Shown: positions 1 through 7,731, numbered from the stretch's first letter. The stretch is 19,591 nt of DNA from Alphaproteobacteria bacterium UBA998 (GCA_002291925.1 DBAY01000039.1:1-19591); one strand, 5' to 3'. Program-made: numbers and translations. The notes: a model not told the origin generated them from the sequence alone.

Positions 1-4
1 TATC

Positions 5-289
5 TTAATGGAACAATGCCAATAATTGAGAAAGCCTCAGCGTTTCCTGAATTTCTTGCCGTTCGACCGGATTGGCTTGGCGCAGCAGTTCTTCGGCTTG
101 CTGCCTTAATTCTTGTGTCCGGTCTCGTACAGCGCAGGCGCTGCCCATGTTTTGATCAAGGTTGAGGAGCCCGATGAGCGGCAAGGAATTAACCCCACCC
201 CTTTGCAAGGCTGCGACTATTTCCTGCTGCTCAAGCACGCGATTGCCGTTAACATCCGGATTGGCAAACAAGGCTGGGCGTTCACTCAT
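5..289 (-). CDS. Small EF-hand-like protein of unknown function
   Basis: This frame encodes a 94-residue protein that I do not recognise as a named family. Near the N-terminus (about residues 12-23) is an EF-hand-like calcium loop, DVNGNRVLEQQE, with D, N and N at loop positions 1, 3 and 5, a hydrophobic residue at 8 and Glu at 12. The usual Gly at position 6 is Arg. A helix (IVAAL) follows. The C-terminal half is rich in Gln, Glu and Leu and looks amphipathic helical. The start was chosen because GGAGAG lies about 5 bases before this ATG. The frame stays open upstream across secE, but that extension has no support. The gene is divergent from secE. There is no signal peptide, so a cytoplasmic location is likely. 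The EF-hand reading rests on one loop and is tentative. Confidence 0.55.
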   Translation of the reverse strand: MSERPALFANPDVNGNRVLEQQEIVAALQRGGVNSLPLIGLLNLDQNMGSACAVRDRTQELRQQAEELLRQANPVERQEIQETLRLSQLLALFH

Positions 290-427
290 AAATCTCTCCA
301 CTGAAAACTGATGGTGAAATGATAAGCGATTTACATGACGGTTTTGTGAAGACTGAAAGGCGGGGCCACCCGTGCCTCGCCCAAACGCTTGCCAAGCGCC
401 AAAATATCCACTAGAACCTGCCACCTT

Positions 428-619
428 ATGAAAAATCCTGCGAAATTCATGCGCGAAGTGCGCCAGGAAGCGGGCCGCGTGACGTGGCCAACCCGGCGCG
501 AAACCACGGTTTCCACTCTCATGGTAGTGGTGCTGGTAATTGTGGCCTCGCTGTTCTTCCTGCTGGTGGATAGCGTGCTTTCGTGGGGCGTGACAAAGAT
601 TTTGGGTATTGGAGGATGA
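428..619 (+). CDS. secE: Preprotein translocase subunit SecE
   Basis: This 63-residue protein is the short, single-span form of SecE, which clamps SecY in the inner-membrane SecYEG channel. The N-terminal part carries the family core, with the charged amphipathic helix and the signature V-T-W-P-T-R-R-E at about residues 18-25. One transmembrane helix follows (about residues 32-52). The start at 428 fits the usual length; an in-frame ATG at 389 would add 13 residues unlike SecE. Its stop overlaps an ATG of the nusG frame (ATGA), so the two genes are translationally coupled or nearly so. The neighbouring nusG supports the call. The tRNA-Trp and tuf genes often found upstream in other bacteria are not present here. 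Confidence 0.95.
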   Translation: MKNPAKFMREVRQEAGRVTWPTRRETTVSTLMVVVLVIVASLFFLLVDSVLSWGVTKILGIGG

Positions 620-624
620 GTTCC

Positions 625-1158
625 GTGGCAACCAAATGGTACATCGTGCACGCCTATTCGGGCTTTGAGAAAAAGGTCGCGCAGGCGATCCGCGAAGGCG
701 CGGCGCAGCATGGCATCTCCAACTACTTCGAGGAAGTGGTCGTGCCGACCGAGAACGTGGTGGAAATGCGCCGCGGCAAGAAGGTCGCCGCCGAGCGCCG
801 CTTCTTCCCCGGCTATGTGCTGGTGAAGATGGAGCTAAACGACGCCTCCTGGCACCTTGTGAAGAACACGCCGAAAGTGGCGGGCTTCCTTGGCGGCGGC
901 GGGCGTCCGCAGCCGATCAGCGAGACCGAGGCGCAGCGCATCTTCCAGCAGGTGGAAGAGGGCATTCAGGAAGCCGCGCGCGGCGTGGTGTTCGAGGTGG
1001 GCGAGCAGGTCAAGGTGGTGGACGGCCCGTTCGAGTCCTTCATCGGCGTCATCGAGGAAGTCGACGAAGGCCGCGAGCGGATCAAGGTGTCGGTGACCAT
1101 TTTCGGTCGCCCGACCCCGGTCGATCTGCAATACTCGCAGGTGGAAAAACTCGCCTGA
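625..1158 (+). CDS. nusG: Transcription termination/antitermination protein NusG
   Basis: NusG binds RNA polymerase and suppresses pausing, couples polymerase to ribosomes and assists Rho. The N-terminal NGN domain begins with WYIVHAYSGFEKKV and contains the R-R-F-F-P-G-Y-V-L-V core and NDASWHLV. The C-terminal KOW domain includes VVDGPFESFIGVIEEVD and SIFGRPTPVDL. Two starts are possible. An ATG at 616 overlaps the secE stop, but the ribosome binding site GGAGG (611-615) touches that ATG directly. The in-frame GTG at 625 lies 9 bases after GGAGG, the normal distance, and gives a 177-residue protein beginning M-A-T-K-W-Y. I therefore prefer GTG 625; the ATG would add three residues. It sits between secE and rplK as in most bacteria. 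Confidence 0.95.
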   Translation: MATKWYIVHAYSGFEKKVAQAIREGAAQHGISNYFEEVVVPTENVVEMRRGKKVAAERRFFPGYVLVKMELNDASWHLVKNTPKVAGFLGGGGRPQPISETEAQRIFQQVEEGIQEAARGVVFEVGEQVKVVDGPFESFIGVIEEVDEGRERIKVSVTIFGRPTPVDLQYSQVEKLA

Positions 1159-1225
1159 TGATTCCGGGCGCGCTGGCCTGCCACAGGGCGGCGCGGAGAG
1201 AAGCGAAAGGCAGGGAAAAATAGAG

Positions 1226-1253
1226 TTGACAAGCTTTTTTTCTGCTTTATAAC
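1226..1253 (+). promoter_or_regulatory. Sigma70-type promoter upstream of rplK
   Basis: A perfect -35 box TTGACA (1226-1231) is followed after 16 bases by TATAAC (1248-1253), one mismatch from the -10 consensus TATAAT. The spacer is T-rich. Transcription would begin near 1260, leaving an untranslated leader of about 108 bases before rplK. This is the most convincing promoter in the window and separates secE-nusG from the ribosomal protein and RNA polymerase genes as a distinct transcription start. It has not been shown experimentally. Confidence 0.75.
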
Positions 1254-1297
1254 TCCGATTCCTTTTAGCCCGGTGATACGCGTACCACGCTGATTCC

Positions 1298-1357
1298 TTT
1301 GTTTCAGCCGCCAGTGTGGGAGCCTGCCGGGTTCGATGAATGAGGCTGAAACGCAAA
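1298..1357 (+). promoter_or_regulatory. Structured rplK leader, candidate L1 autoregulatory site
   Basis: GTTTCAGCC (1301-1309) is perfectly complementary to GGCTGAAAC (1344-1352), closing a 34-base loop just before the rplK start. TTT (1298-1300) and AAA (1355-1357) can extend the stem past a small bulge. The 3' arm can instead pair through AGGCT (1343-1347) with AGCCT (1321-1325), so the two folds exclude each other. In Escherichia coli, L1 represses rplK-rplA by binding the rplK leader; by position this structure could do the same. That role is inferred, not read from a recognised binding motif. Confidence 0.4.
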
Positions 1358-1367
1358 GTGCAAGGCA

Positions 1368-1799
1368 ATGGCTAAGAAAATCCAGGGCTATGTGAAGCTG
1401 CAGATTGCAGCCGGCAAGGCTAACCCTTCGCCGCCCGTTGGTCCCGCGCTGGGCCAGCAAGGCGTCAATATCATGGAATTCTGTAAAGCGTTCAACGCCG
1501 CCACGCAGAATGAAGAGCCGGGTACTCCGATTCCGGTGGTGATCACTGTCTACGCGGACCGCAGCTTCACCTTCGTGACCAAGCTGCCGCCGGTGTCGCA
1601 CTACCTGAAAAAGGCGGTGAAGCTGGAGAAGGGTTCATCGAACCCCGGCAAGGACGCCCCGGTCGGCAAAATCTCGATGGGCCAGATCCGCGAGATTGCC
1701 GAGAAGAAAATGAAAGATTTGAACGCCCATTCCATCGAGGGCGCGAGCGCGATGATCCGCGGCTCGGCGCTGGCGATGGGCCTGGAAGTGGTGGAGTAA
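1368..1799 (+). CDS. rplK: 50S ribosomal protein L11
   Basis: L11 (143 residues, the normal length) binds the GTPase-associated centre of 23S rRNA and forms the base of the L12 stalk; it also gates RelA activation by uncharged tRNA. The N-terminal domain shows the proline-rich helix region SPPVGPALGQQGVNIMEF, and the C-terminal rRNA-binding domain ends NAHSIEGASAMIRGSALAMG. It is the first gene after the strong promoter at 1226-1253 and is followed after 3 bases by rplA. Its own ribosome binding site is weak (AAGG only 2 bases before the ATG), and the start lies just beyond the leader hairpin, consistent with translational control. Confidence 0.97.
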   Translation: MAKKIQGYVKLQIAAGKANPSPPVGPALGQQGVNIMEFCKAFNAATQNEEPGTPIPVVITVYADRSFTFVTKLPPVSHYLKKAVKLEKGSSNPGKDAPVGKISMGQIREIAEKKMKDLNAHSIEGASAMIRGSALAMGLEVVE

Positions 1800-1802
1800 G
1801 CG

Positions 1803-2504
1803 ATGAGCAAGCCCGGCAAGCGTTGGCGCAAAGCCAGTGAAGCGGTTGACAGCGTCAAGCTGTACAACAAGGAAGAGGCCATCAAATTGGTAAAGGCAAA
1901 TGCCAAGGCCAAATTTGATGAGACCATCGAAGTGGCGCTGAATCTCGGCGTTGATCCCACCCAGTCCGACCAGCAGGTGCGCGGGGTCGTCTCCCTGCCG
2001 AACGGCACGGGCAAGACGGTGCGCGTGGCCGTGTTCGCCAAGGGCGACAAGGCGGCGGAAGCGCAAGCGGCCGGTGCTGACATCGTCGGTGCGGAAGACC
2101 TCGTGGATGCCATCAACAAAGGCACCATCGATTTCGACCGCTGCATCGCGACCCCGGACATGATGGGTGTCGTCGGCCGCGTCGCCAAGGTGCTGGGCCC
2201 GCGTGGCCTGATGCCGAACCCGAAGACCGGCACCGTGACGGCCAACGTCAGCCAAGCGGTCAAGGACGTCAAGGGCGGCCAGATTGAATTCCGCGTCGAG
2301 AAGGCAGGCATCGTGCATGCCGGTATCGGCAAGGCGAGCTTCTCCGAGAAGGCCCTCGCCGAGAACCTGGATGCCTTCATGGCGGCGCTGACAAAAGCCA
2401 AGCCGTCGGGCGTGAAGGGTAACTTCATCAAGAAAATGTCCGTGTCCTCCACCATGGGCGCCGGGGTCAAGGTTGACCTCGCCTCCCTTACGGCGGCCGC
2501 ATAA
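1803..2504 (+). CDS. rplA: 50S ribosomal protein L1
   Basis: L1 (233 residues) forms the mobile L1 stalk that helps deacylated tRNA leave the E site, and in many bacteria it represses its own operon. The diagnostic L1 signature is present around residues 120-145: DMMGVVGRVAKVLGPRGLMP followed by NPKTGTVT. The protein has the usual two-domain length without insertions. GGAG (1793-1796), inside the end of rplK, lies 6 bases from the ATG, so translation is tightly linked to rplK. Only 11 bases separate it from rplJ. Confidence 0.97.
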   Translation: MSKPGKRWRKASEAVDSVKLYNKEEAIKLVKANAKAKFDETIEVALNLGVDPTQSDQQVRGVVSLPNGTGKTVRVAVFAKGDKAAEAQAAGADIVGAEDLVDAINKGTIDFDRCIATPDMMGVVGRVAKVLGPRGLMPNPKTGTVTANVSQAVKDVKGGQIEFRVEKAGIVHAGIGKASFSEKALAENLDAFMAALTKAKPSGVKGNFIKKMSVSSTMGAGVKVDLASLTAAA

Positions 2505-2515
2505 GGGGATAAATC

Positions 2516-3031
2516 ATGGATCGCAACGAGAAACAGGCGCAGATCGAGTTCCTGCAAGGCGTGTTCGGTGAGTCGGCCATCGTGCTGGTCGCCCACAATA
2601 CCGGCCTTACCGTGGCCCAGATGACCGAGCTGCGCGGCAAGGTGCGTGCGGCGGGTGCGGGCTTCAAGGTGGCCAAGAACCGCCTGGCGAAGATCGCGCT
2701 GAAGGGCACGGTTTACGAGCCGATTGCTGACAAATTTAAGGGGCCGACCACGCTCGCCTACTCGACCGACCCGGTCGCGGCGGCGAAAGTGCTGGCCGAG
2801 TTTGCGAAGGTGAACGAGAAGTTCGTGCTGCTCGGCGGCGCGTTCGGCACCACGCTGCTCGACAGACAAGGGGTCGAGGCGCTTTCCAAGCTTCCGTCGC
2901 TCGACGAGCTGCGCGCCACGATCATCGGCCTCATCAATGCTCCGGCCACCAAGGTCGCCGGGGTGCTTCAGGCTCCAGCCGGCCAGCTGGCACGTGTGTT
3001 TGGTGCATATGCATCCAAGGACGCGGCGTAG
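2516..3031 (+). CDS. rplJ: 50S ribosomal protein L10
   Basis: L10 (171 residues) anchors the L7/L12 dimers to the ribosome at the base of the stalk. The N-terminal rRNA-binding domain is visible in LRGKVRAAGAGFKVAKNRLA, and the C-terminal helix that binds L12 ends with APAGQLARVFGAYASK. AAGGGGA (2503-2509) ends 6 bases before the ATG. The gap to rplA is too short to hold the long L10-binding leader known from Escherichia coli, so any autoregulation by L10-L12 must use another site. rplL follows after 41 bases. Confidence 0.97.
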   Translation: MDRNEKQAQIEFLQGVFGESAIVLVAHNTGLTVAQMTELRGKVRAAGAGFKVAKNRLAKIALKGTVYEPIADKFKGPTTLAYSTDPVAAAKVLAEFAKVNEKFVLLGGAFGTTLLDRQGVEALSKLPSLDELRATIIGLINAPATKVAGVLQAPAGQLARVFGAYASKDAA

Positions 3032-3072
3032 GGGAAATTTGGGTTAACTTGAGACAACAATAGGGGACTATT

Positions 3073-3453
3073 ATGGCAAACCTTGAACAAATCGTGGATC
3101 AGCTCTCGGCGCTGACCGTACTGGAAGCTGCTGAGCTTTCCAAAATGCTGGAAGAGAAGTGGGGCGTTTCCGCTGCTGCTCCGGTCGCTATGGCCATGCC
3201 GGCTGCCGGCGCTGGCGCAGGCGCTGCCGCTGAAGAAGTGAAGGACGAATTCACCGTCGTTCTCGCGGCTGCCGGCGACAAGAAAATCGAAGTGATCAAA
3301 GAAGTCCGCGCCATCACCGGCCTGGGCCTGAAAGAGGCGAAAGACCTCGTGGAAGGCGCTCCGAAGCCGGTTAAGGAAGGTGTGAACAAGGACGAAGCCG
3401 AGAAGATCAAGAAGCAGCTCGAAGGCGCTGGCGCCAAGGTCGAGCTGAAGTAG
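3073..3453 (+). CDS. rplL: 50S ribosomal protein L7/L12
   Basis: L7/L12 (126 residues) is the multicopy acidic stalk protein that recruits and stimulates translational GTPases. The N-terminal dimerisation domain (about residues 1-35) is followed by an Ala/Gly-rich hinge (about 36-52) and the C-terminal factor-binding domain with the typical GLGLKEAKDLVEGAPKPVKE. AGGGGA (3062-3067) lies 5 bases from the ATG, a strong ribosome binding site that suits the fourfold or higher dose this protein needs. The hairpin-rich gap downstream would let polymerase genes be expressed at a lower level than rplL. Confidence 0.97.
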   Translation: MANLEQIVDQLSALTVLEAAELSKMLEEKWGVSAAAPVAMAMPAAGAGAGAAAEEVKDEFTVVLAAAGDKKIEVIKEVRAITGLGLKEAKDLVEGAPKPVKEGVNKDEAEKIKKQLEGAGAKVELK

Positions 3454-3473
3454 TCACGGCGACTCGATGCACG

Positions 3474-3504
3474 CGGGTGTCTTGCGGAAATCGCAAGACA
3501 CCCG
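3474..3504 (+). terminator. 13-bp hairpin after rplL, candidate attenuator or RNase III site
   Basis: CGGGTGTCTTGCG (3474-3486) and CGCAAGACACCCG (3492-3504) form a perfect 13-bp stem with a GAAAT loop, 20 bases after the rplL stop. The nearest T run (TTTTT, 3518-3522) is 13 bases beyond the stem, so it is not a canonical intrinsic terminator. Escherichia coli has a partial terminator and an RNase III cleavage site in the same gap, and this hairpin could play either role. Confidence 0.6.
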
Positions 3505-3522
3505 TTCGTGCTTACGCTTTTT

Positions 3523-3566
3523 GAGGCGAAAAGCCTCTCCCCGTTCCTTGTAACAAGCGCGAACGG
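3523..3566 (+). promoter_or_regulatory. Two further hairpins in the rplL-rpoB gap
   Basis: A small stem, GAGGC (3523-3527) with GCCTC (3533-3537), is followed by a larger one. In the larger, CCGTTC (3541-3546) pairs with GAACGG (3561-3566), and CTTG/CAAG (3547-3550, 3554-3557) continues the stem across a 3-base bulge. Together with the 13-bp hairpin upstream, most of the 146-base gap can fold. The rpoB ribosome binding site (AAGG, 3585-3588) lies after these structures and remains free. A role in processing or attenuation is inferred from position. Confidence 0.45.
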
Positions 3567-3599
3567 CCACATACATAACGTTGTAAGGTAAAGAACCAC

Positions 3600-6500
3600 A
3601 TGGCAACGACCGCAGCATCCTCCTACAGCTTCACCTCCCGCAAACGTATCCGCAAAAGCTTCGGCAAGATTCGCTCTGCCGCACTCATGCCGAACCTGAT
3701 CGAAGTTCAGAAGAACTCCTACGATCAGTTTCTGCAGATGGATGTGGCCGCGAAAGACCGCACCAACACCGGTCTGCACGGGGTGATGAAATCCGTGTTT
3801 CCGATCAATGATTTCTCGGAAACCTCGACCCTGGAGTATGTCTCCTACACCTTTGATGCGCCGAAATACGACGTGGAAGAGTGCCGCCAGCGTGGCATCA
3901 ACTTCTCCGCGCCGCTGCGCGTGACGCTGCGCCTGATCGTGTGGATTGTCGACGAGGACACCGGCGCCCGCGAGATCAAGGACATCAAGGAGCAGGACGT
4001 CTACATGGGCGACATCCCGCTCATGACCGAGAACGGCACATTCATCATCAACGGCACCGAGCGCGTGATCGTCTCGCAGATGCACCGCTCACCCGGCGTG
4101 TTCTTCGACCATGACAAGGGCAAGTCGCATTCCTCGGGCAAGATTCTCTACAGCGCCCGCATCATTCCGTACCGTGGCTCCTGGCTGGATTTCGAATTCG
4201 ACGCCAAGGACATCGTGTTCGCCCGCATCGACCGCCGCCGCAAACTGCCGGTGACGTCGCTGCTGCGTGCGCTCGACATGGGCAATGAGGAAATCCTCTC
4301 CACCTTCTACAAGTTCGAGACCTACAAGCAGCAGAAGAAGGGCTGGTCCGTGCCCTTCTCGCCGGAAGCCTGGCGCGGCATCAAGCTTGATCAGGACATG
4401 ATCGACGCGAAGACCGGCAAGGTGGTCATCGAGGCGGGTCAGAAGATCACCCCGCGCATGGCCAAGAAGCTGAAAGAGGACGGCCTCTCCGAGCTGCTGG
4501 TGGCGCGTGAGAAGCTGATTGGCAAATACGCGGCCGTCGACCTCGTGAACATGGAAACCGGCGAAGTGATCGCCGAAGCCGGTCAGGAGCTGGCCAAGGA
4601 CATGATCGCCCAGATTGAAGAGGCAGGCATCAAGGAACTGCAGCTCCTCGCCATCGACAACGTGCATGTCGGCCCCTACATCCGCAACACGCTGATGGCC
4701 GACAAGAACACCACGAAGGAAGATGCGCTGATCGACATCTACCGCGTGATGCGCCCCGGCGAGCCGACCACGCCGGAAGCCGCCGAAGCCTTGTTCAAGT
4801 CGCTGTTCTTCGAGCCCGAGCGCTATGACCTCTCCGAGGTGGGCCGCGTGAAGATGAATGCGCGCCTTGGCCTCAACCACCCCGATTCCGTTGGTGTGCT
4901 GACCAAGGACGACGTCATCGGCACCGTGCAGCTTCTCGTGCGTCTGAAAGACGGTTACGGCGAGATCGACGACATCGACCATCTCGGCAACCGCCGCGTC
5001 CGCTCGGTGGGCGAGCTGATGGAAAACCAGTTCCGCATCGGCCTGCTGCGCATGGAGCGCGGTATCGTCGAGCGCATGAGCTCGGTCGATATCGACACCG
5101 TCATGCCGCATGACCTCGTCAACTCCAAGCCGCTGGCCGCCGCCGTGCGCGAGTTCTTCGGCTCGTCGCAGCTCAGCCAGTTCATGGACCAGACGAACCC
5201 GCTCTCCGAGATCACCCACAAGCGCCGCCTCTCGGCCCTTGGACCGGGCGGTCTGACCCGCGAGCGCGCGGGCTTCGAGGTGCGCGACGTACACCCGACG
5301 CACTATGGCCGTATCTGCCCGATTGAAACCCCGGAAGGACCGAATATCGGTCTCATCAACTCGATGGCGACTTATGCCCGCGTCAACAAGTACGGCTTCA
5401 TCGAGTCGCCCTACCGCAAGGTGGTGGACGGCAAGGTGACGGACGAGGTGGTCTACCTCTCCGCCATGGAAGAGGGCCGCTACACCATCGCGCAGGCCAA
5501 CGCCATCGTGGATGCGAAGGGCAAGTTCACCGACGACCTCATCTCCTGCCGCAAGAACGGCGACTTCGTGATGGCGACGCCGGAAGGCATCGACTTCATC
5601 GACGTCTCGCCGAAGCAGCTGGTCTCCGTTGCCGCCGCGCTGATTCCGTTCCTCGAGAACGATGACGCGAACCGCGCGCTGATGGGCTCCAACATGCAAC
5701 GCCAGGCCGTGCCGCTGGTACGCACCGAAGCGCCGCTGGTGGGCACCGGCATGGAAGAGATCGTGGCCCGCGACTCCGGTGTGGCCACCGTGGCCCGCCG
5801 TGGCGGCGTGGTTGACCAGGTGGATGCCACCCGCGTGGTGATCCGCGTGGAAGAAGGCAAAGGCACCGATGACGACACGCCGGGCGTGGACATCTACAAC
5901 CTCGTGAAGTTCCAGCGCTCCAACCAGAATACCTGCCTCAACCAGCGTCCGCTGGTGCGCGTGGGCGACGTGGTGAAGGCGGGTGACATCATCGCTGACG
6001 GCCCCTCCACCGAGCTGGGCGAACTGGCGCTGGGCCATAACGTGCTCGTCGCGTTCATGCCTTGGAATGGCTACAACTTCGAGGACTCGATCCTGATTTC
6101 CGAGAAGATGGTGGCCGAGGACGTGTTCACCTCCATCCACATCGAGGAATTCGAGGTGATGGCGCGTGATACGAAACTGGGCGCCGAGGAAATCACCCGC
6201 GACATCCCGAACGTCGGTGAGGAAGCGCTGCGCAATCTCGACGAAATCGGCGTGGTGCATATCGGTGCGGAACTGAAGCCGGGCGATATTCTCGTCGGCA
6301 AGGTCACGCCGAAATCCGAATCGCCGGTGACGCCGGAAGAGAAACTCCTGCGCGCCATCTTCGGCGAGAAGGCGTCTGACGTGCGCGACACCTCGCTGCG
6401 TCTGCCGCCGGGCGTTTCCGGGACGGTGGTCGGCGTGAAGATCTTCTCGCGCCGCGGCATTGACAAGGATGAGCGTCATCTCGCCATCGAGAAGGCGGAG

Positions 6501-7721
6501 ATCGAGCGTCTGCGCAAGGACCGCGATGACGAGCGCGCCATTGTCGAGCGCTACATCTACAGCCGCCTCACCGAGCTGCTCTCCGGTCAGGAAGTGGTGA
6601 AAGGTCCGAAAGGCCTGAAGGCCAAGACCAAGATCGACGATGTGGCGCTGGCGGAGCTTCCGAAAGGCCTGTGGTGGGAAATCGCCATCAAGGACGAGAA
6701 GAAGATGGGCCAGATCGAGAAGCTGAAGACGCAGCTCGACGAAGCCGTCGCCCGCCTCAGCAACCGCTTTGAGGAGAAGGTCGACAAGCTGCAGGCCGGT
6801 GACGACCTGCTACCGGGCGTGCTGAAGATGGTCAAGGTGTTCGTCGCGGTGAAGCGCAAGCTGCAGCCGGGCGACAAGATGGCCGGCCGTCACGGCAACA
6901 AGGGGGTTATCTCGCGCATCACCCCGGTGGAAGACATGCCGCACCTCGCGGATGGTACCCCGGTGGATATCGTGCTGAACCCGCTCGGCGTACCGTCGCG
7001 TATGAACGTCGGTCAGATTCTCGAGACGCACCTAGGCTGGGCCTCCGCAGGCATCGGCAAGCAGGTGCGCGAGACGCTGGAGAAAGCGCAGAAGGACGCC
7101 GAGAAGGCGAAGTCGCTGCGTGCCCTGCTGCTCGACATCTACGAGGACAAGGAGCACCAGACCGAGATCAAGCGCATGGACGATGGCGAGATTCTCGAGC
7201 TGGCATCCAACCTGAAGAAGGGTCTGCCCTTCGCCACGCCGGTCTTCGACGGAGCGCGCGAAGAGGAGATCGTCAAGTGGCTCGAAAAAGGCGGCCAGGA
7301 ACGTTCCGGACAGGTGACCCTGTTCGACGGGCGCACCGGCGAGCCGTTCGACCGCAAGGTGACCGTGGGCTACATCTACATGCTGAAGCTCCACCACCTC
7401 GTCGACGATAAGATCCACGCCCGCTCGATTGGCCCGTACAGCCTTGTCACCCAGCAGCCGCTGGGCGGTAAGTCGCAGTTCGGTGGCCAGCGCTTCGGGG
7501 AGATGGAGTGCTGGGCGCTGCAAGCCTACGGTGCGGCCTACACCCTGCAGGAGATGCTCACCGTCAAGTCCGATGACGTGGCGGGCCGCTCCAAGGTGTA
7601 CGAGTCCATCGTACGCGGCGACCATTCGTTCGAGTCCGGCATCCCGGAATCCTTCCACGTGATGGTGAAGGAACTCCGGAGCCTTGGCCTCAACGTCGAG
7701 CTGAAAGAAAACGAAGCATAA
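3600..7721 (+). CDS. rpoB: DNA-directed RNA polymerase subunit beta
   Basis: The 1373-residue beta subunit is full length for alphaproteobacteria. It forms one pincer of RNA polymerase and part of the active centre. The rifampicin pocket (residues 522-547) reads SSQLSQFMDQTNPLSEITHK and onward; the positions matching Escherichia coli D516, H526 and S531 are D530, H540 and S545, so no common resistance change is seen. Later landmarks are HPTHYGRICPIETPEGPNIG, the active-centre segment KPGDKMAGRHGNKG, and the C-terminal GEMECWALQAYGAAYTLQEM. Residues about 266-350 contain two copies of a segment with T-G-x-V-x-x-E-A-G-Q, 48 residues apart. Expression depends on read-through from rplL; no clear promoter is visible in the gap. 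rpoC follows after 92 bases. Confidence 0.99.
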   Translation: MATTAASSYSFTSRKRIRKSFGKIRSAALMPNLIEVQKNSYDQFLQMDVAAKDRTNTGLHGVMKSVFPINDFSETSTLEYVSYTFDAPKYDVEECRQRGINFSAPLRVTLRLIVWIVDEDTGAREIKDIKEQDVYMGDIPLMTENGTFIINGTERVIVSQMHRSPGVFFDHDKGKSHSSGKILYSARIIPYRGSWLDFEFDAKDIVFARIDRRRKLPVTSLLRALDMGNEEILSTFYKFETYKQQKKGWSVPFSPEAWRGIKLDQDMIDAKTGKVVIEAGQKITPRMAKKLKEDGLSELLVAREKLIGKYAAVDLVNMETGEVIAEAGQELAKDMIAQIEEAGIKELQLLAIDNVHVGPYIRNTLMADKNTTKEDALIDIYRVMRPGEPTTPEAAEALFKSLFFEPERYDLSEVGRVKMNARLGLNHPDSVGVLTKDDVIGTVQLLVRLKDGYGEIDDIDHLGNRRVRSVGELMENQFRIGLLRMERGIVERMSSVDIDTVMPHDLVNSKPLAAAVREFFGSSQLSQFMDQTNPLSEITHKRRLSALGPGGLTRERAGFEVRDVHPTHYGRICPIETPEGPNIGLINSMATYARVNKYGFIESPYRKVVDGKVTDEVVYLSAMEEGRYTIAQANAIVDAKGKFTDDLISCRKNGDFVMATPEGIDFIDVSPKQLVSVAAALIPFLENDDANRALMGSNMQRQAVPLVRTEAPLVGTGMEEIVARDSGVATVARRGGVVDQVDATRVVIRVEEGKGTDDDTPGVDIYNLVKFQRSNQNTCLNQRPLVRVGDVVKAGDIIADGPSTELGELALGHNVLVAFMPWNGYNFEDSILISEKMVAEDVFTSIHIEEFEVMARDTKLGAEEITRDIPNVGEEALRNLDEIGVVHIGAELKPGDILVGKVTPKSESPVTPEEKLLRAIFGEKASDVRDTSLRLPPGVSGTVVGVKIFSRRGIDKDERHLAIEKAEIERLRKDRDDERAIVERYIYSRLTELLSGQEVVKGPKGLKAKTKIDDVALAELPKGLWWEIAIKDEKKMGQIEKLKTQLDEAVARLSNRFEEKVDKLQAGDDLLPGVLKMVKVFVAVKRKLQPGDKMAGRHGNKGVISRITPVEDMPHLADGTPVDIVLNPLGVPSRMNVGQILETHLGWASAGIGKQVRETLEKAQKDAEKAKSLRALLLDIYEDKEHQTEIKRMDDGEILELASNLKKGLPFATPVFDGAREEEIVKWLEKGGQERSGQVTLFDGRTGEPFDRKVTVGYIYMLKLHHLVDDKIHARSIGPYSLVTQQPLGGKSQFGGQRFGEMECWALQAYGAAYTLQEMLTVKSDDVAGRSKVYESIVRGDHSFESGIPESFHVMVKELRSLGLNVELKENEA

Positions 7722-7731
7722 GAAGAGTGGC

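Noticed and set aside
290..427. tRNA-Trp or other tRNA gene upstream of secE
   Set aside because: No cloverleaf, no T-loop GTTCGA box followed by an acceptor stem, and no CCA end could be found. The two stems present are simple hairpins.
5..631. Extension of the EF-hand-like frame to 208 codons across secE
   Set aside because: The extension is antisense to secE and lacks a ribosome binding site, while the ATG at 289 has one.
1159..1225. Terminator after nusG
   Set aside because: The GC-rich stretch can form a weak imperfect stem but no T run follows, so I do not call termination.
4089..6479. Long open frame on the minus strand across rpoB (about 796 codons), and similar ones opposite rpoC, rplA and rplL
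   Set aside because: GC-rich coding sequence with GC-biased third positions leaves the antisense frames open. The translations are low-complexity, rich in His, Asp, Val and Arg, match nothing, and lie opposite undoubted genes.
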